Shown in pieces: positions 23,595 through 32,518 of a DNA stretch of 45,454 nucleotides (its first letter is position 1; each line of letters starts with the position of its first letter). The DNA is from a virus: the IMG/VR virus record IMGVR_UViG_3300037493_003531, positions 1 to 45,454 of that record. One strand, 5' to 3'. A program made the position numbers and the translations under genes. The notes under the pieces were generated by a model. The model worked only from the letters and a program-made list of their open reading frames with translations, was not told the origin of the DNA and searched no databases.

Positions 23595-24539
23595 ATGCCC
23601 GCCACCACTGTCAACCAGCTAGCCCCCCTGCTCGGTAGCTACATCGAGCCGAGTGGCGATTTTAAATCGAGCCTAAGTCAGGTTTTGTCTCGTATCTACA
23701 ATATGGGTACGTATCGGGACTTGACCATCCAGTACAGTTTACCAGTAGTTGACAACTGCATTACCTTGCCAGACGAAGCTGACGCCGTCCTGCATACGAT
23801 CGTAGACAACCAGCCTGTTCCTGTTCGGTCCCTATGGCACGACTTTAAGTCCGTTGGCATGAATACCGGTACGACTGACTTGTCCTTCGGTCTGATTGAT
23901 GCGGGATACCACCCCATCAAGCGGCTTATTGAAACCGCAACAAACACTTTACACATCGTTCCGTCGGACCATTCACCGACACGCACCAATTTTAATGCGA
24001 GCAACGGCGGCACCATTTCCGTTACAGCGACTGATGGAGATAAAATCTATACGTCCACAACCGACCCCGTCTCAGACAGCGACGTCCCCCTTACGTTCGC
24101 ACAGTCGATTAGCTCAGTGATAAGCATCCAGTTCGACTTCCTAACTGACTTATACGATATTCGGACAGCTGCTGCCAATGCGGACACCACCATCGCCACA
24201 GTCGGACCGGATTCCGGTGTCACTCGCTATCGGAGATTCCGCCTGAATAACGCCACCGACGGACAGACCGTTGTGCATGTTCTTTGCAAACGCGCTTTCC
24301 ACCCTCTCCGCTTCGACAACGACATCGTGTATGTCAGCAACGTCGGAGCTCTGAAACAGGGACTGCTAGGTCGTCTGATGGAGGACAACGCGGACATCGA
24401 GCGTGCTGAATACCACTGGAACAAGTGCATGCAGCTCATGGAAGAGGAAGCCGCGTCATCGCGTGGTGCTGCCATCCCAAGATTGAATGTTGATCCGTAT
24501 GGTACGGGCAACCTCAACCGAATCACACAACTGTACTGA
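23595..24539 (+). CDS. Head-tail adaptor / tail tubular protein-like
   Basis: A 314-residue protein. The N-terminus contains SQVLSRIYNMGTYRDLTIQY, and the C-terminal part has ALKQGLLGRLMEDNADIERA and a helix YHWNKCMQLMEEEAASS. Layout and ending resemble adaptor proteins of short-tailed phages that join portal and nozzle. TTGACT lies at 23569, 20 nt before the start, so it may have its own promoter. It overlaps the next start by 1 nt. Confidence 0.55.
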   Translation: MPATTVNQLAPLLGSYIEPSGDFKSSLSQVLSRIYNMGTYRDLTIQYSLPVVDNCITLPDEADAVLHTIVDNQPVPVRSLWHDFKSVGMNTGTTDLSFGLIDAGYHPIKRLIETATNTLHIVPSDHSPTRTNFNASNGGTISVTATDGDKIYTSTTDPVSDSDVPLTFAQSISSVISIQFDFLTDLYDIRTAAANADTTIATVGPDSGVTRYRRFRLNNATDGQTVVHVLCKRAFHPLRFDNDIVYVSNVGALKQGLLGRLMEDNADIERAEYHWNKCMQLMEEEAASSRGAAIPRLNVDPYGTGNLNRITQLY

Positions 24540-25060
24540 TGATAGTTACCAAGCCATCCGGCGAAGACCGGAAACAAGCGCGTGCCGAGGCAAAAGCAAT
24601 GGGTGTGCTACGGGGGTCTATCGCACGCGGGCGCGGCAACGAAATCGGAATGATGGGCGAGATACTTGTCCACCGTGAGATTGGAGGTAGCCGTGTCGGC
24701 GACGTTAATTTTGCTTATGATATTGTCCTAAAGAACGGTGTCACGGTTGACGTCAAGACTACAAAGGCCGCAAGTGTGCCAGAACCCCATTATGTCGCTC
24801 GCGTGTACGGTAGCGAGGCCAGTAAGGAAAAGCTCAGTAGCAAATGTAATGTCTACTATTTCGTTAGGTGCAATCAGCAGATGACCCTAGCCACGCTTGT
24901 GGGCTGGATGCCAGCGAGAAAGTTTATGGAGAATGCCTTGTTTCTCTCAAAAGGAAACGTGGACCCTAACGACGGTAAGCTGTCGTTCGCTGACGAGTAC
25001 GTCTTGCCCATATCGGAGCTTTACCCGCCCTCCGTGAAAGTCACAAAAGGGCGGGTCTGA
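24539..25060 (+). CDS. PD-(D/E)XK family nuclease-like protein
   Basis: A 173-residue protein with the order of a PD-(D/E)XK nuclease core: E41 in NEIGMMGEILVHREI, D61 in AYDIVLKNG, and D71-V-K73 in VTVDVKTTKA. It could act as a Holliday-junction or other structure-specific endonuclease, or as a restriction-like enzyme. It is the last rightward gene before the convergent replication block and is coupled to the adaptor gene. Confidence 0.65.
   Translation: MIVTKPSGEDRKQARAEAKAMGVLRGSIARGRGNEIGMMGEILVHREIGGSRVGDVNFAYDIVLKNGVTVDVKTTKAASVPEPHYVARVYGSEASKEKLSSKCNVYYFVRCNQQMTLATLVGWMPARKFMENALFLSKGNVDPNDGKLSFADEYVLPISELYPPSVKVTKGRV
25023..25056. terminator. Inverted repeat at the convergent gene ends
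   Basis: ACCCGCCCT (25023-25031) and AGGGCGGGT (25048-25056) are perfect complements with a 16-nt loop, at the 3' end of the nuclease gene and 14 bp from the end of the opposing primase gene. It fits a two-way terminator, but no strong T run follows on either side. Confidence 0.45.
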
Positions 25061-25069
25061 CAACCCGAC

Positions 25070-27226
25070 TTAGAAATCGCCACCTTGGTCGATGTCGAAA
25101 GCTTCTGAGAGGTCAATCTCCCAGATCTTACCGCCACCCTGACCCTTGCTGCGAACGGGTCTAATGCCTTTGTTATGTTGACTAACTTCTTCAAGTACTG
25201 TCATGCCTCGACGCACAAACTCAAGGTTGCCACTATTGCCCACTGACCTACCGCCGTTACATTCGTGTAGCACGACGGTGAACTCAGTAAGAGTGCCGCG
25301 CCACTTGGTCAGAGCGACTGTCTCGCGTACCTTCTTGGCAAAGAACTCCACCATCTCAGCGATAGCCGAACGCGAGCTGTTGTCGTATGCTGCGGCTTCA
25401 ATGAACGAGTCGATGTAGGTCTTAACACCGAAACGGCTGGCATCTTTGACTTCGATCGGTGGTTGCCAGTCGTAGAGCCACCTAAGAAAGAACGGCAGTT
25501 CCGCGTTAATGGTGCTCTCGACGAACTCATTTGAGCCGAACTTAACCTTGTGCCCGCTGTTGATTCGGAGCGCAATGATCTTGTCTCGGTTACTACTGTC
25601 TAAAGACGGTAACGCCGCAAGCGAGTTAGCGTCGAGGTTAAGCGACATCATGACTCGACCCGACCACGGAAGTGGGATGGCGTCGGCGTACTTAGCGTGA
25701 TACTCCAGCCTTGGGTTAGCTACGCAACGTTTGGTGAGCTCAACGAATTTACGCTGGTCTGCATAGGTAGCCGCCGCCGTCTGGTCATCCACGACCCACG
25801 CCGCCGATCCGCAGAGGTCGCGGTTAAAGCTAGTCTTGCCAGACAGATAGTCCGAAGCGTCGCTGAATCCGCCGACTGACGTACCGATGATCTTGTTAGT
25901 CAGTAGCGTCTTTCCGTGTCCGGCTGGTCCTAGTAGGATCATCAGTTGCCCTTGATCCAACCGATACTCCAGCACAGCTTTGTAGAGGCGCTGAAACCAA
26001 GCAAGGAAGTAAGGTAGCGTCTCATGTCCTTCGGCGCTCTTCGCGAAGAAAGGAGTAATGAACGCCTCAATCCACGGCCAGTTAGCTGGATCGCCGTTGT
26101 CAGCAAAGGCTACAGCAGTGGTGCGGCAGTTGTTCAATATCTTCCTGCCATTAAAGCCCACCACACGCTCCTTCGAGAAGACAACCGGAGCGACCTCTTC
26201 GACCCGACAATCGTTGGATATTGTGAGTAACGCCTGCTCCACTTCAGAGATAGTCTGGTTCTTCTTTAGCTTGGGGCAGAAACCAGCCTTGCGTAGCTCT
26301 AGCACAAGTTGTTCTTTGGGGATTATGACAGGCCCTCCGTTAAGGAGCTTGTAGTATGCCTTGCCGTTGAACCAATACTGGTCGAGGAGACTGGATAGTT
26401 TTTTCTCTTCGTGCTTCGCTACAAACTGTTTGCCCAATACCGAAGCCCACGGTTTGAAGCCAGTGCCAGCGCGGTCAGAGTAACAGATCACTCCGTCTTC
26501 CCGAACCTGACACCCATCACGGTCAATGCCGTCGTCAATCCAGAACAACGGACCGCGAGCACCGACAACAAAATCACCCTTCCAGCGGTTTGGGAACCGA
26601 CGGGCTACTTCAGCAGCGATCTCGTCAAGTGGGATACTCGTATCCTCGGTGCGGATAGGGGTGTCATTCGCCGCTTTTAGGAGCACAGTTCTGGCAAAGG
26701 ATATGGGTATGGGGTCACCGATCCTAGTCCAATCCTCGCCTAACTCAAAGTATTGAGACGGCTTCAGGCTAGTTTTATCGAAGCCCGCAAGCAGCATCGA
26801 AGCCTTCAGTCCGTCGGACAGGCGTTTCATAAACGACTCCGCGAGGGCGGGGGCGATCGGCAAGACTTTATCAAATTCCCAGACTAGCCGTATGTAGCCC
26901 GACTGGGTTCGCGTCCGCCACGTTGGCATGTGGCCACCGTCGCATCTGATCTTGATTATGTTGTCGATATTCGGCCAATCAACCGGAGCGTCAAAGTCCG
27001 CCACAAAACCATGTAGCTTGTTGATGGGGTTGTCCTCGCTAATTCGTCCGTTGGGGCTGTCACCTTCCGCCATTGAGTAAAAGCAGTGGTCGGTGTTTGC
27101 GTCGGCGCACCACGCTCGATACTCCGCCTTTGTCGCGAACGACGGCTTAGTGAACGATAGGGCCGATGGGTCTTCAATCGAAGTTACGATGGAAGCGCGG
27201 TGGTTTTTAAGGTATCTGTATTTCAT
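25070..27226 (-). CDS. Primase-helicase (AEP-like primase plus SF3-type helicase)
   Basis: A 718-residue protein. The N-terminal part has an archaeo-eukaryotic-primase-like acidic pair (VADFDAP, D77/D79) and RTQSGYIRLVWEFD (105-118). The C-terminal part has Walker A GPAGHGKT (433-440) and Walker B AAWVVDD (475-481) in the arrangement of SF3-type phage helicases (DUF5906-like). It should prime and unwind DNA at the fork. The start at 27226 is chosen, 14 nt after the polymerase stop; a longer frame to 27337 would lie inside the polymerase gene. Confidence 0.82.
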   Translation of the reverse strand: MKYRYLKNHRASIVTSIEDPSALSFTKPSFATKAEYRAWCADANTDHCFYSMAEGDSPNGRISEDNPINKLHGFVADFDAPVDWPNIDNIIKIRCDGGHMPTWRTRTQSGYIRLVWEFDKVLPIAPALAESFMKRLSDGLKASMLLAGFDKTSLKPSQYFELGEDWTRIGDPIPISFARTVLLKAANDTPIRTEDTSIPLDEIAAEVARRFPNRWKGDFVVGARGPLFWIDDGIDRDGCQVREDGVICYSDRAGTGFKPWASVLGKQFVAKHEEKKLSSLLDQYWFNGKAYYKLLNGGPVIIPKEQLVLELRKAGFCPKLKKNQTISEVEQALLTISNDCRVEEVAPVVFSKERVVGFNGRKILNNCRTTAVAFADNGDPANWPWIEAFITPFFAKSAEGHETLPYFLAWFQRLYKAVLEYRLDQGQLMILLGPAGHGKTLLTNKIIGTSVGGFSDASDYLSGKTSFNRDLCGSAAWVVDDQTAAATYADQRKFVELTKRCVANPRLEYHAKYADAIPLPWSGRVMMSLNLDANSLAALPSLDSSNRDKIIALRINSGHKVKFGSNEFVESTINAELPFFLRWLYDWQPPIEVKDASRFGVKTYIDSFIEAAAYDNSSRSAIAEMVEFFAKKVRETVALTKWRGTLTEFTVVLHECNGGRSVGNSGNLEFVRRGMTVLEEVSQHNKGIRPVRSKGQGGGKIWEIDLSEAFDIDQGGDF

Positions 27227-27239
27227 ATATGGTGTTGTA

Positions 27240-29012
27240 TTATTTGGAGTAGAGGTCGCATATGTGTCCTTCAGCGGCGACCGGAATGTCGGGAATCCAC
27301 GTCGGCGGTGTGTGCATGATCTCAAGGATCTTTGCAAGAGCTTCTTCAGCTTGCGCTTCCGGCACTTCGCAAACCATTTCGTCGTGGACGTGAAGGATGA
27401 CGGGAAATCCCGCTGCGTCCACTCGCAGCATCATGTCTGAGAAGATGTCTCGCGCTAGTCCCTGTGACATGTTTTCGGTAAGGATGCCACCCCACAACTG
27501 GAAGTCGCGGAGTTGGCCGTTGCGAACGATCTTTCCAATATGGCGGAACCGATTGAGCGAGCCAGCTTCTTTCATCCGCTTGATCTTCCCGTAGCGCAAG
27601 GCACGACCGGACGGAAGTCTAAGCTCGAAGGGTTCGCCGACCGCACAGGCAGTTGCCATATTCTGATCTAGTGAACGCCAGAACTTTGGCACTGTGGGCA
27701 TACGTTCGCGATACAGCTTAACTGCCTTCTCAGCCTCCTCTGTGGACAGGCCACTGAAGGCGGAGAACTTGGTAGCCCCCATGCCATAGCCGCAGCCTAG
27801 AACTATTGATTTCACCTTGTGTCGAAGGTTCTTGTCATACTCCTTCAAGGGGCCGTTAGCAGGATCGTGCAAGCCTAGCAGCACACCGAACGCATGGTAG
27901 ATGTCGTCCGACTCGCGGATAAGGTCGAGAGCTTTTCTGTCTTCAGCCAGCCAGCACAGGGTGCGGACTTCGATCTGCGACAAGTCAGCAACAATCAGCT
28001 TGTATCCGTCCTTCGGCCTAATCATGTGGCGGAAGTTTACGCCGAACATTTCTTCTCTCGGGAGATTTTGCAGGTTTAGGTTACCGCCACTGCCACTAAA
28101 ACGTGCCGTTGGGTTAGCGCCACAGTACATCAAGCCACCGTAGTATCTGCCGTCAGGCATTGTTCCGCCATCAAATGCCTCCAGCTTACGGAGGAGAGCA
28201 TTGATGCGTCGGTAGTTCTGCACGGCACGCGCCCAAGGGCACGCGTCTTGGAATGCGGCAAACCATTTGTCTGCTTCTTCATTACCAGCGGCGAGCGAAG
28301 CCGGAGGTACGATACCTTGGGTTCGGCACTGGTTGTTGAAGGCTTTACGCGACAGCGGTGTGCTGTCCCCAACCCAAGGGATAGACTGCTCTGCATTAAA
28401 CAGCTCGGTCCGAATCTGTTCGAGGTTCTTCTTGAGTAGCGTCGTATCAATCGGGATACCCCTCTGCCCAACCTTTCGATTGAGCTCACTGATGTCTCGT
28501 TCCGTTTGAGGCCACCCGTCAGACAGTTCCTGCCACAAGCGTAAGCAAAGCTCGGAGTCCTTAATGGCGTACTCGGTAACTTCTTTTTTGAAGTCGTCGG
28601 TCATCAAGTTCCACTGCCTACCCTTCATGTTGTCACGAGTAGTCTTGCTGATTTCCAAGCCGAATACCGCTGCTGATGCGTTTTTCAGAGATCGTGGGAG
28701 GCCAAGGAACGCTGTCATGTCGGCTGTGCAGTGCCACTCAGCGGGGCTGCATGGACTGAACCAACCGACCTCAACCCCGTAAAGATACAGGCTTTCGTCG
28801 AATGAAGCGTTGTGGCTTAGTACTACCTGATCGTTCAGCATAGACCAGTCAAACTCTCTCGGACATCCAGCGTAAACAAAACCATCATCGCCTACTACTG
28901 TTACCATGTAGGCGTCGAATTGAGGGTGTGAAAAGTAACCCCTCGGTCCCAATGTTGTGATGGAACAGTCACTGTCGTAATACGACTCAAAGTCAATAGC
29001 GTAAGTTATCAT
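27240..29012 (-). CDS. Family A DNA polymerase with 3'-5' exonuclease
   Basis: A 590-residue protein. Proofreading motifs: DFES (D7, E9), SHNASFDE (66-73) and YAIKDSE (148-154). Polymerase motifs: A, VADLSQIEVR (341-350); B, RHKVKSIVLGCGYG (397-410); C, HVHDE (541-545). There is no 5'-3' exonuclease domain, as in other phage replicases. All catalytic residues are present. It is followed by the primase-helicase in the same leftward operon. Confidence 0.95.
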   Translation of the reverse strand: MITYAIDFESYYDSDCSITTLGPRGYFSHPQFDAYMVTVVGDDGFVYAGCPREFDWSMLNDQVVLSHNASFDESLYLYGVEVGWFSPCSPAEWHCTADMTAFLGLPRSLKNASAAVFGLEISKTTRDNMKGRQWNLMTDDFKKEVTEYAIKDSELCLRLWQELSDGWPQTERDISELNRKVGQRGIPIDTTLLKKNLEQIRTELFNAEQSIPWVGDSTPLSRKAFNNQCRTQGIVPPASLAAGNEEADKWFAAFQDACPWARAVQNYRRINALLRKLEAFDGGTMPDGRYYGGLMYCGANPTARFSGSGGNLNLQNLPREEMFGVNFRHMIRPKDGYKLIVADLSQIEVRTLCWLAEDRKALDLIRESDDIYHAFGVLLGLHDPANGPLKEYDKNLRHKVKSIVLGCGYGMGATKFSAFSGLSTEEAEKAVKLYRERMPTVPKFWRSLDQNMATACAVGEPFELRLPSGRALRYGKIKRMKEAGSLNRFRHIGKIVRNGQLRDFQLWGGILTENMSQGLARDIFSDMMLRVDAAGFPVILHVHDEMVCEVPEAQAEEALAKILEIMHTPPTWIPDIPVAAEGHICDLYSK

Positions 29013-29032
29013 ATGTTATGGGCATAAAGAAA

Positions 29033-29069
29033 CCGCGCACGATACACTGGTCTAGCGTATCGTGCGCGG
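29033..29069 (-). terminator. Terminator or attenuator before the polymerase gene
   Basis: CCGCGCACGATAC and GTATCGTGCGCGG form a perfect 13-bp stem with an 11-nt loop. On the minus strand TTTCTTTAT follows, as in an intrinsic terminator. It separates the upstream genes from the polymerase and primase genes, so those would depend on readthrough or a nearby promoter. Confidence 0.75.
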
Positions 29070-29080
29070 TAAGTGTGTTG

Positions 29081-29308
29081 TTAGTCTAGCTCCAGATTCA
29101 GCTCAAGCTGCTGAGGAGCCAGTCGGATGCGATCCATCTCGTTATCGAGGGCAGTTGCCACTAGATTCAAAGACGCCTTCTGAACCGTGAGCTCAGTGAT
29201 CTGATCGTTGAGTTTGGTGATGTTACCGTCGATCTCAGTAACCACGCTGCGGATGGAGTCGAGCTCACGCTTTAGGAGCGCGAGCGGATTATCAAGGGCA
29301 GTAATCAT
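29081..29308 (-). CDS. Small coiled-coil protein
   Basis: A 75-residue protein that is one long charged helix (LLKRELDSIRSVVTEIDGN, KLNDQITELTVQKASLN). It is coupled to the gene upstream by ATGA and lies just before the terminator in front of the polymerase gene. It may be an accessory factor of the replication module. Confidence 0.55.
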   Translation of the reverse strand: MITALDNPLALLKRELDSIRSVVTEIDGNITKLNDQITELTVQKASLNLVATALDNEMDRIRLAPQQLELNLELD

Positions 29309-29931
29309 TGGCCACCCCCTTTTGTGAGGCGTGCGGCGAACTCAGCTACTTCAGTCGGTACGCTGTCTTTAGTAGCGGCCAGCATTGGCACGTACCAGCT
29401 GTACTTCCCTTTGGACATCAGTTCAGTTCCGAAGTTCCAAAATCTGGAAGACACCGGAACGTCAGGGTTGAACGTCGAGAAGGTGAACAGACGCTTGTAT
29501 GTCATGCGGTAGGCATCCTTCTGAACGGTGATACGACCAATCTGATAATTGGTGTCGCCGATTGGGTAAGGGAACATTGCGTCATCATCGCCGACTTGAG
29601 GGATAAGCAGGATGATTTCAGCAAACTCCGTTATGTCGTAGTCGCTCTCTAGGGCGAGGCTTTTTGCGTCGGCTTCGTTAGAAGCGATCTTCGGCATGTA
29701 GTCCTCACCAAAAGGAACGTCTTCTTTCCACCGCTTGATTGCACCGATCACAACGACCGGAGTTTTTTGTTCGGCTTCGAGGAGGACGGAGTCCTTGTCA
29801 ATCACAACCGAACCGATAGGTCCTTCGATCTCCGACATCTTTTGGATGACGTTAAGGCGAGGGATGTCGATGTCTTGCGCTGCAAAGGCAAGTCCGGTTG
29901 CTGTGTTTGTGCTTAGTGCTTCTGTGCTCAT
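29305..29931 (-). CDS. Putative single-stranded DNA-binding protein
   Basis: A 208-residue protein starting MSTEALSTNTATGLAFAAQD (ATG at 29931). The mixed beta content (GSVVIDKDSVLLEAEQKTP, YQIGRITVQKDAYRMTYKRL), the position between a RecB-type exonuclease and the polymerase, and the C-terminal tail fit a phage ssDNA-binding or annealing protein. No OB-fold signature is certain. An alternative is a DUF-type replication accessory. The annotation rests on context. Confidence 0.45.
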   Translation of the reverse strand: MSTEALSTNTATGLAFAAQDIDIPRLNVIQKMSEIEGPIGSVVIDKDSVLLEAEQKTPVVVIGAIKRWKEDVPFGEDYMPKIASNEADAKSLALESDYDITEFAEIILLIPQVGDDDAMFPYPIGDTNYQIGRITVQKDAYRMTYKRLFTFSTFNPDVPVSSRFWNFGTELMSKGKYSWYVPMLAATKDSVPTEVAEFAARLTKGGGQ

Positions 29932-30004
29932 ATTACTGTTTTCTGGTTCTGATCGGTTGTTGCGTTCGCTTACTAAAGGGGACAGCCGTAACTCCCTTTT
30001 TTCC

Positions 30005-31150
30005 TCATCGTGAGGAAAGTGTGTATCGTGTCGGTCCGACCTCGACGATGCCGAGATCAATAGCTTCGGTTTCGAAGCTGTCAACAACAAAAGATTTTTT
30101 TCCTCTAGGCGTTTTTTCGTGGAGGGCTTTCGAGAGCTGACCCATTGTCAGGTCAGCAGCCTCGATAACCTCATCGAGACCCAAGCCGTGCTTCACAGCG
30201 AGTTGGGCGAGGTAGTTTTTCTCGATCGTCTTCTTGAGAGAACCCATCGACCGCAGCTTATGGTTCTCAAACTCGTGTCCGGCTAACGCCAAACCGGTAG
30301 TCTTGTGCTTGATGGACTGCGCCCAATTCTCGACGATCTTGGCGACGATGAACAGTCGCTCAAGAACCTCTGGATCTCCCACCTCGGACGGCCTAATAGG
30401 GCCAGTAGGCAGCAGGTCAGGACTAACCCTCGCGGCGATAGCTACGCAGACTGCTCCTAGAGCAGGGCATCTCTCCTCGTGCCTACAGAATCGGCAGTTC
30501 ACCGAGGGCGTGACGTCGTCGATCTCAATCGAGCCTGTCTCCCATTTGGGTCGTGTGACCTCTGCTTTCCTGATTATCTCAGAAATCTGATTACGTAGAT
30601 CAGCTATCTGCTCGCGCTTGAAGACCCCGCTGAGAATACCACCGTTGAGCGGCACGATGAATGCGAACTTAATCGTGTGTATGTGGGGGAACATCTGCAA
30701 TACCGCCAAAGCGTAGGCTTTGGATTGCCAGTTCTTCTCAGGCTCGTCGATCTTGCTGATGCCTGTTTTGTAGTCGATCATCACGGCGACGCCCTCTGCG
30801 TTATGCACTAGCAGGTCGCATGTGCCGAAGGTCGGCGTGGCCGCATCGAGTTTGAGGTGGAGCCGAATTTCTCGTTCGGTGATCTTAGGGGTGTCACCAA
30901 AGACACCGTTGAGTATTTCTTCCTCGTCCGCAAGGATGGCCTCATAGAGTTTGACTTCTTCCTCGTCGTGCAGAGCGGACGGGTCACGAACCTCCAGAGC
31001 TTCGTGGATGCGCGTTCCTTTTTCGGCAGCGCCTGACGTCCCCTCCTTGCCGTGGTATCCGGCACAGGCGGCGACATATTTGAGAGATGATGGTCCGAAC
31101 TCAGCATGAGCGCGTTCGGAATGGTCAGGGGTAGTGGTTTCAGGATTCAT
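30005..31150 (-). CDS. RecB/Cas4-type PD-(D/E)XK exonuclease with Fe-S cysteines
   Basis: A 381-residue protein. Nuclease motifs: KGTRIHEALE (44-53), D112 in GTCDLLV, D126-Y-K128 in VMIDYKTG, and Q142/Y146 in QSKAYAL. Cysteines C29 and C219-X2-C222-X5-C228 match the 4Fe-4S pattern of AddB, Cas4 and Dna2 nucleases. Phage relatives degrade one strand from DNA ends for recombination or host DNA breakdown. A 73-nt gap with a CCTCACGATGAGG hairpin separates it from the next gene. Confidence 0.8.
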   Translation of the reverse strand: MNPETTTPDHSERAHAEFGPSSLKYVAACAGYHGKEGTSGAAEKGTRIHEALEVRDPSALHDEEEVKLYEAILADEEEILNGVFGDTPKITEREIRLHLKLDAATPTFGTCDLLVHNAEGVAVMIDYKTGISKIDEPEKNWQSKAYALAVLQMFPHIHTIKFAFIVPLNGGILSGVFKREQIADLRNQISEIIRKAEVTRPKWETGSIEIDDVTPSVNCRFCRHEERCPALGAVCVAIAARVSPDLLPTGPIRPSEVGDPEVLERLFIVAKIVENWAQSIKHKTTGLALAGHEFENHKLRSMGSLKKTIEKNYLAQLAVKHGLGLDEVIEAADLTMGQLSKALHEKTPRGKKSFVVDSFETEAIDLGIVEVGPTRYTLSSR

Positions 31151-31159
31151 GGTTTATGA

Positions 31160-31597
31160 TTAGGGGATTAAGTTTTTAATTTCAGCGACCACCGCACGCT
31201 TGGTATCAAGCGTTTCTATCAGGTTTCTGACCTCGGCAAAGTCGCGCTTGTAACTAAGCGTTTCTTTTTGGGCGTCAATAAAATTTTTCTGGTAGTAGTC
31301 ACGGCTACGTTCAAGGGTGTTATACATATACTTGCAGTTGTCGAGTTGCATTTTTAGAAAATCTGTCTCAGCGACGGACTTTCTAGCTTTGGTATAAGCC
31401 CAGACTACGTTTCCGTGGTTAATTCCGTTCTTCGGGAAGCCCCAACGGTTTCCGTTGGCACAGAGAAGCTCAATCTCTCTTAGACCATCAGAACCAATGG
31501 GACCAACGCGGGACTCGGTGGCCAGAAGGAATTTCTCCGCGTGGTCGAGGCTATCAATGTCGAGGTTTTCAATCAGGTCTCCGGCTTCTACGTTCAT
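31160..31597 (-). CDS. Unknown protein with C-terminal coiled coil
   Basis: A 145-residue protein. The N-terminal half is globular (FLLATESRVGPIGSDGLREI, GNRWGFPKNGIN) and the C-terminal half is a helix with regular hydrophobic spacing (SYKRDFAEVRNLIETLDTK). It lies upstream of the exonuclease in the leftward operon. No family is recognised. Confidence 0.55.
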   Translation of the reverse strand: MNVEAGDLIENLDIDSLDHAEKFLLATESRVGPIGSDGLREIELLCANGNRWGFPKNGINHGNVVWAYTKARKSVAETDFLKMQLDNCKYMYNTLERSRDYYQKNFIDAQKETLSYKRDFAEVRNLIETLDTKRAVVAEIKNLIP

Positions 31598-31603
31598 AGT
31601 AAT

Positions 31604-31783
31604 TTAGACCAAGGTGTTAGGGCAGAGACGGAACTTGTGCCAGCCTTTAATGTGGAGTTCGCGGACAAGAGCCTTGCGATCCTTGTGGTCTTGGAGCATG
31701 GCTTGATGCCGCTCATGGCGCTCCCTCCGAGAGTTGTATGCCTCATCTACGGGCTCAGTTGGTGTGTCGTTTTCTGTTGTCAT
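31604..31783 (-). CDS. Small basic protein (59 aa)
   Basis: A 59-residue frame starting MTTENDTPTEPVDEAYNSRR, with an acidic N-terminus and a His/Arg/Lys-rich remainder (RERHERHQAMLQDHKDRK). It fits the gap between the helical-repeat gene and the next gene in the same orientation. It starts after a CAACAA-rich tandem repeat leader. A nucleic-acid-binding role is possible. Confidence 0.45.
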   Translation of the reverse strand: MTTENDTPTEPVDEAYNSRRERHERHQAMLQDHKDRKALVRELHIKGWHKFRLCPNTLV

Positions 31784-31784
31784 T

Positions 31785-31830
31785 TTGTTGTAGTGTCTGT
31801 TGTTGTAGTGTCTGTTGTTGTGTCTGTTTT
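31785..31830 (-). repeat. 15-bp tandem repeat in a leader
   Basis: On the minus strand, ACAGACACTACAACA occurs twice, preceded by a shortened copy ACAGACACAACA, and runs straight into the ATG at 31783. The C/A-only leader is unstructured and could favour initiation without a Shine-Dalgarno site. Confidence 0.65.
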
Positions 31831-31840
31831 CGTTCTGCCA

Positions 31841-32485
31841 TTACCCCCCACCAAGGGCTGCTTGCGCCCTTTTTACCGCATCGTTTATTGCATTTTTTAC
31901 TGAGAGCAAAACCGTTTTGACTACCAAGGACCTGTTATAGTAAAGTGTGGTGGATATATTTTCTGCGACAATGAGCTCGGCAAGTGTGGCCTGATACTGC
32001 TCTTCCAAAGTATTGAAAGTCTCTCCGAATAGTGTTTGTGCGCTTCCGCGCTGTGCATTAGCCGTTGCTAATGCTTCGCGATATAACTCCAATACTCTCT
32101 CATATTCGGCAGTAAACGCAGTAAGTGCGGCATCTATTAGTGACTCGATAGTCGCGAGTGCTGTTTGGTATGTCGCAGAAAGCTCAGAGAGAAATTGTTC
32201 GTGGGCGCTAACTATTGCTTGGTCTTGTCCTTGAATAGCTGCGATGGTGGCGGAACTTTGAGCTGCGTAGCTTGATATTAAATCTTGGTACACTTGATCT
32301 ATTTGTGCAAGAGCCGCAGCTTTTGCTGCCTCATACGAGGCGGTTATATCTTGGTACGTTTGATTGAATTGCCTAAGAGCCTCAGCTTTTGCTTCCTCAT
32401 ATGCTTCAAGCACAGCTTGGTAACTGGCATGAAATTCATCCAAACTTTCCTCGTGGTTTTGGATAATGTCCTCTTTGGCTGGCAT
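31841..32485 (-). CDS. Helical protein with 22-residue repeats
   Basis: A 214-residue, almost entirely helical protein. Three consecutive 22-residue units each begin YQ and contain a second Tyr at position 8 (YQAVLEAYEEAKAEAL, YQDITASYEAAKAAAL, YQDLISSYAAQSSATI). The rest continues in looser helices. Amphipathic 22-mers can bind membranes or form helical bundles. It follows a smaller helical protein gene at 32519. The function is unknown. Confidence 0.55.
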   Translation of the reverse strand: MPAKEDIIQNHEESLDEFHASYQAVLEAYEEAKAEALRQFNQTYQDITASYEAAKAAALAQIDQVYQDLISSYAAQSSATIAAIQGQDQAIVSAHEQFLSELSATYQTALATIESLIDAALTAFTAEYERVLELYREALATANAQRGSAQTLFGETFNTLEEQYQATLAELIVAENISTTLYYNRSLVVKTVLLSVKNAINDAVKRAQAALGGG

Positions 32486-32492
32486 TTTAGGG

Positions 32493-32509
32493 TTACGCTT
32501 TGAGCGTAA
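32493..32509 (-). promoter_or_regulatory. Small hairpin before the helical-repeat gene
   Basis: TTACGCT and AGCGTAA pair perfectly around a 3-nt loop, between the stop at 32519 and the start at 32485. It may slow or stabilise the transcript. Confidence 0.4.
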
Positions 32510-32518
32510 AAATTCGAG

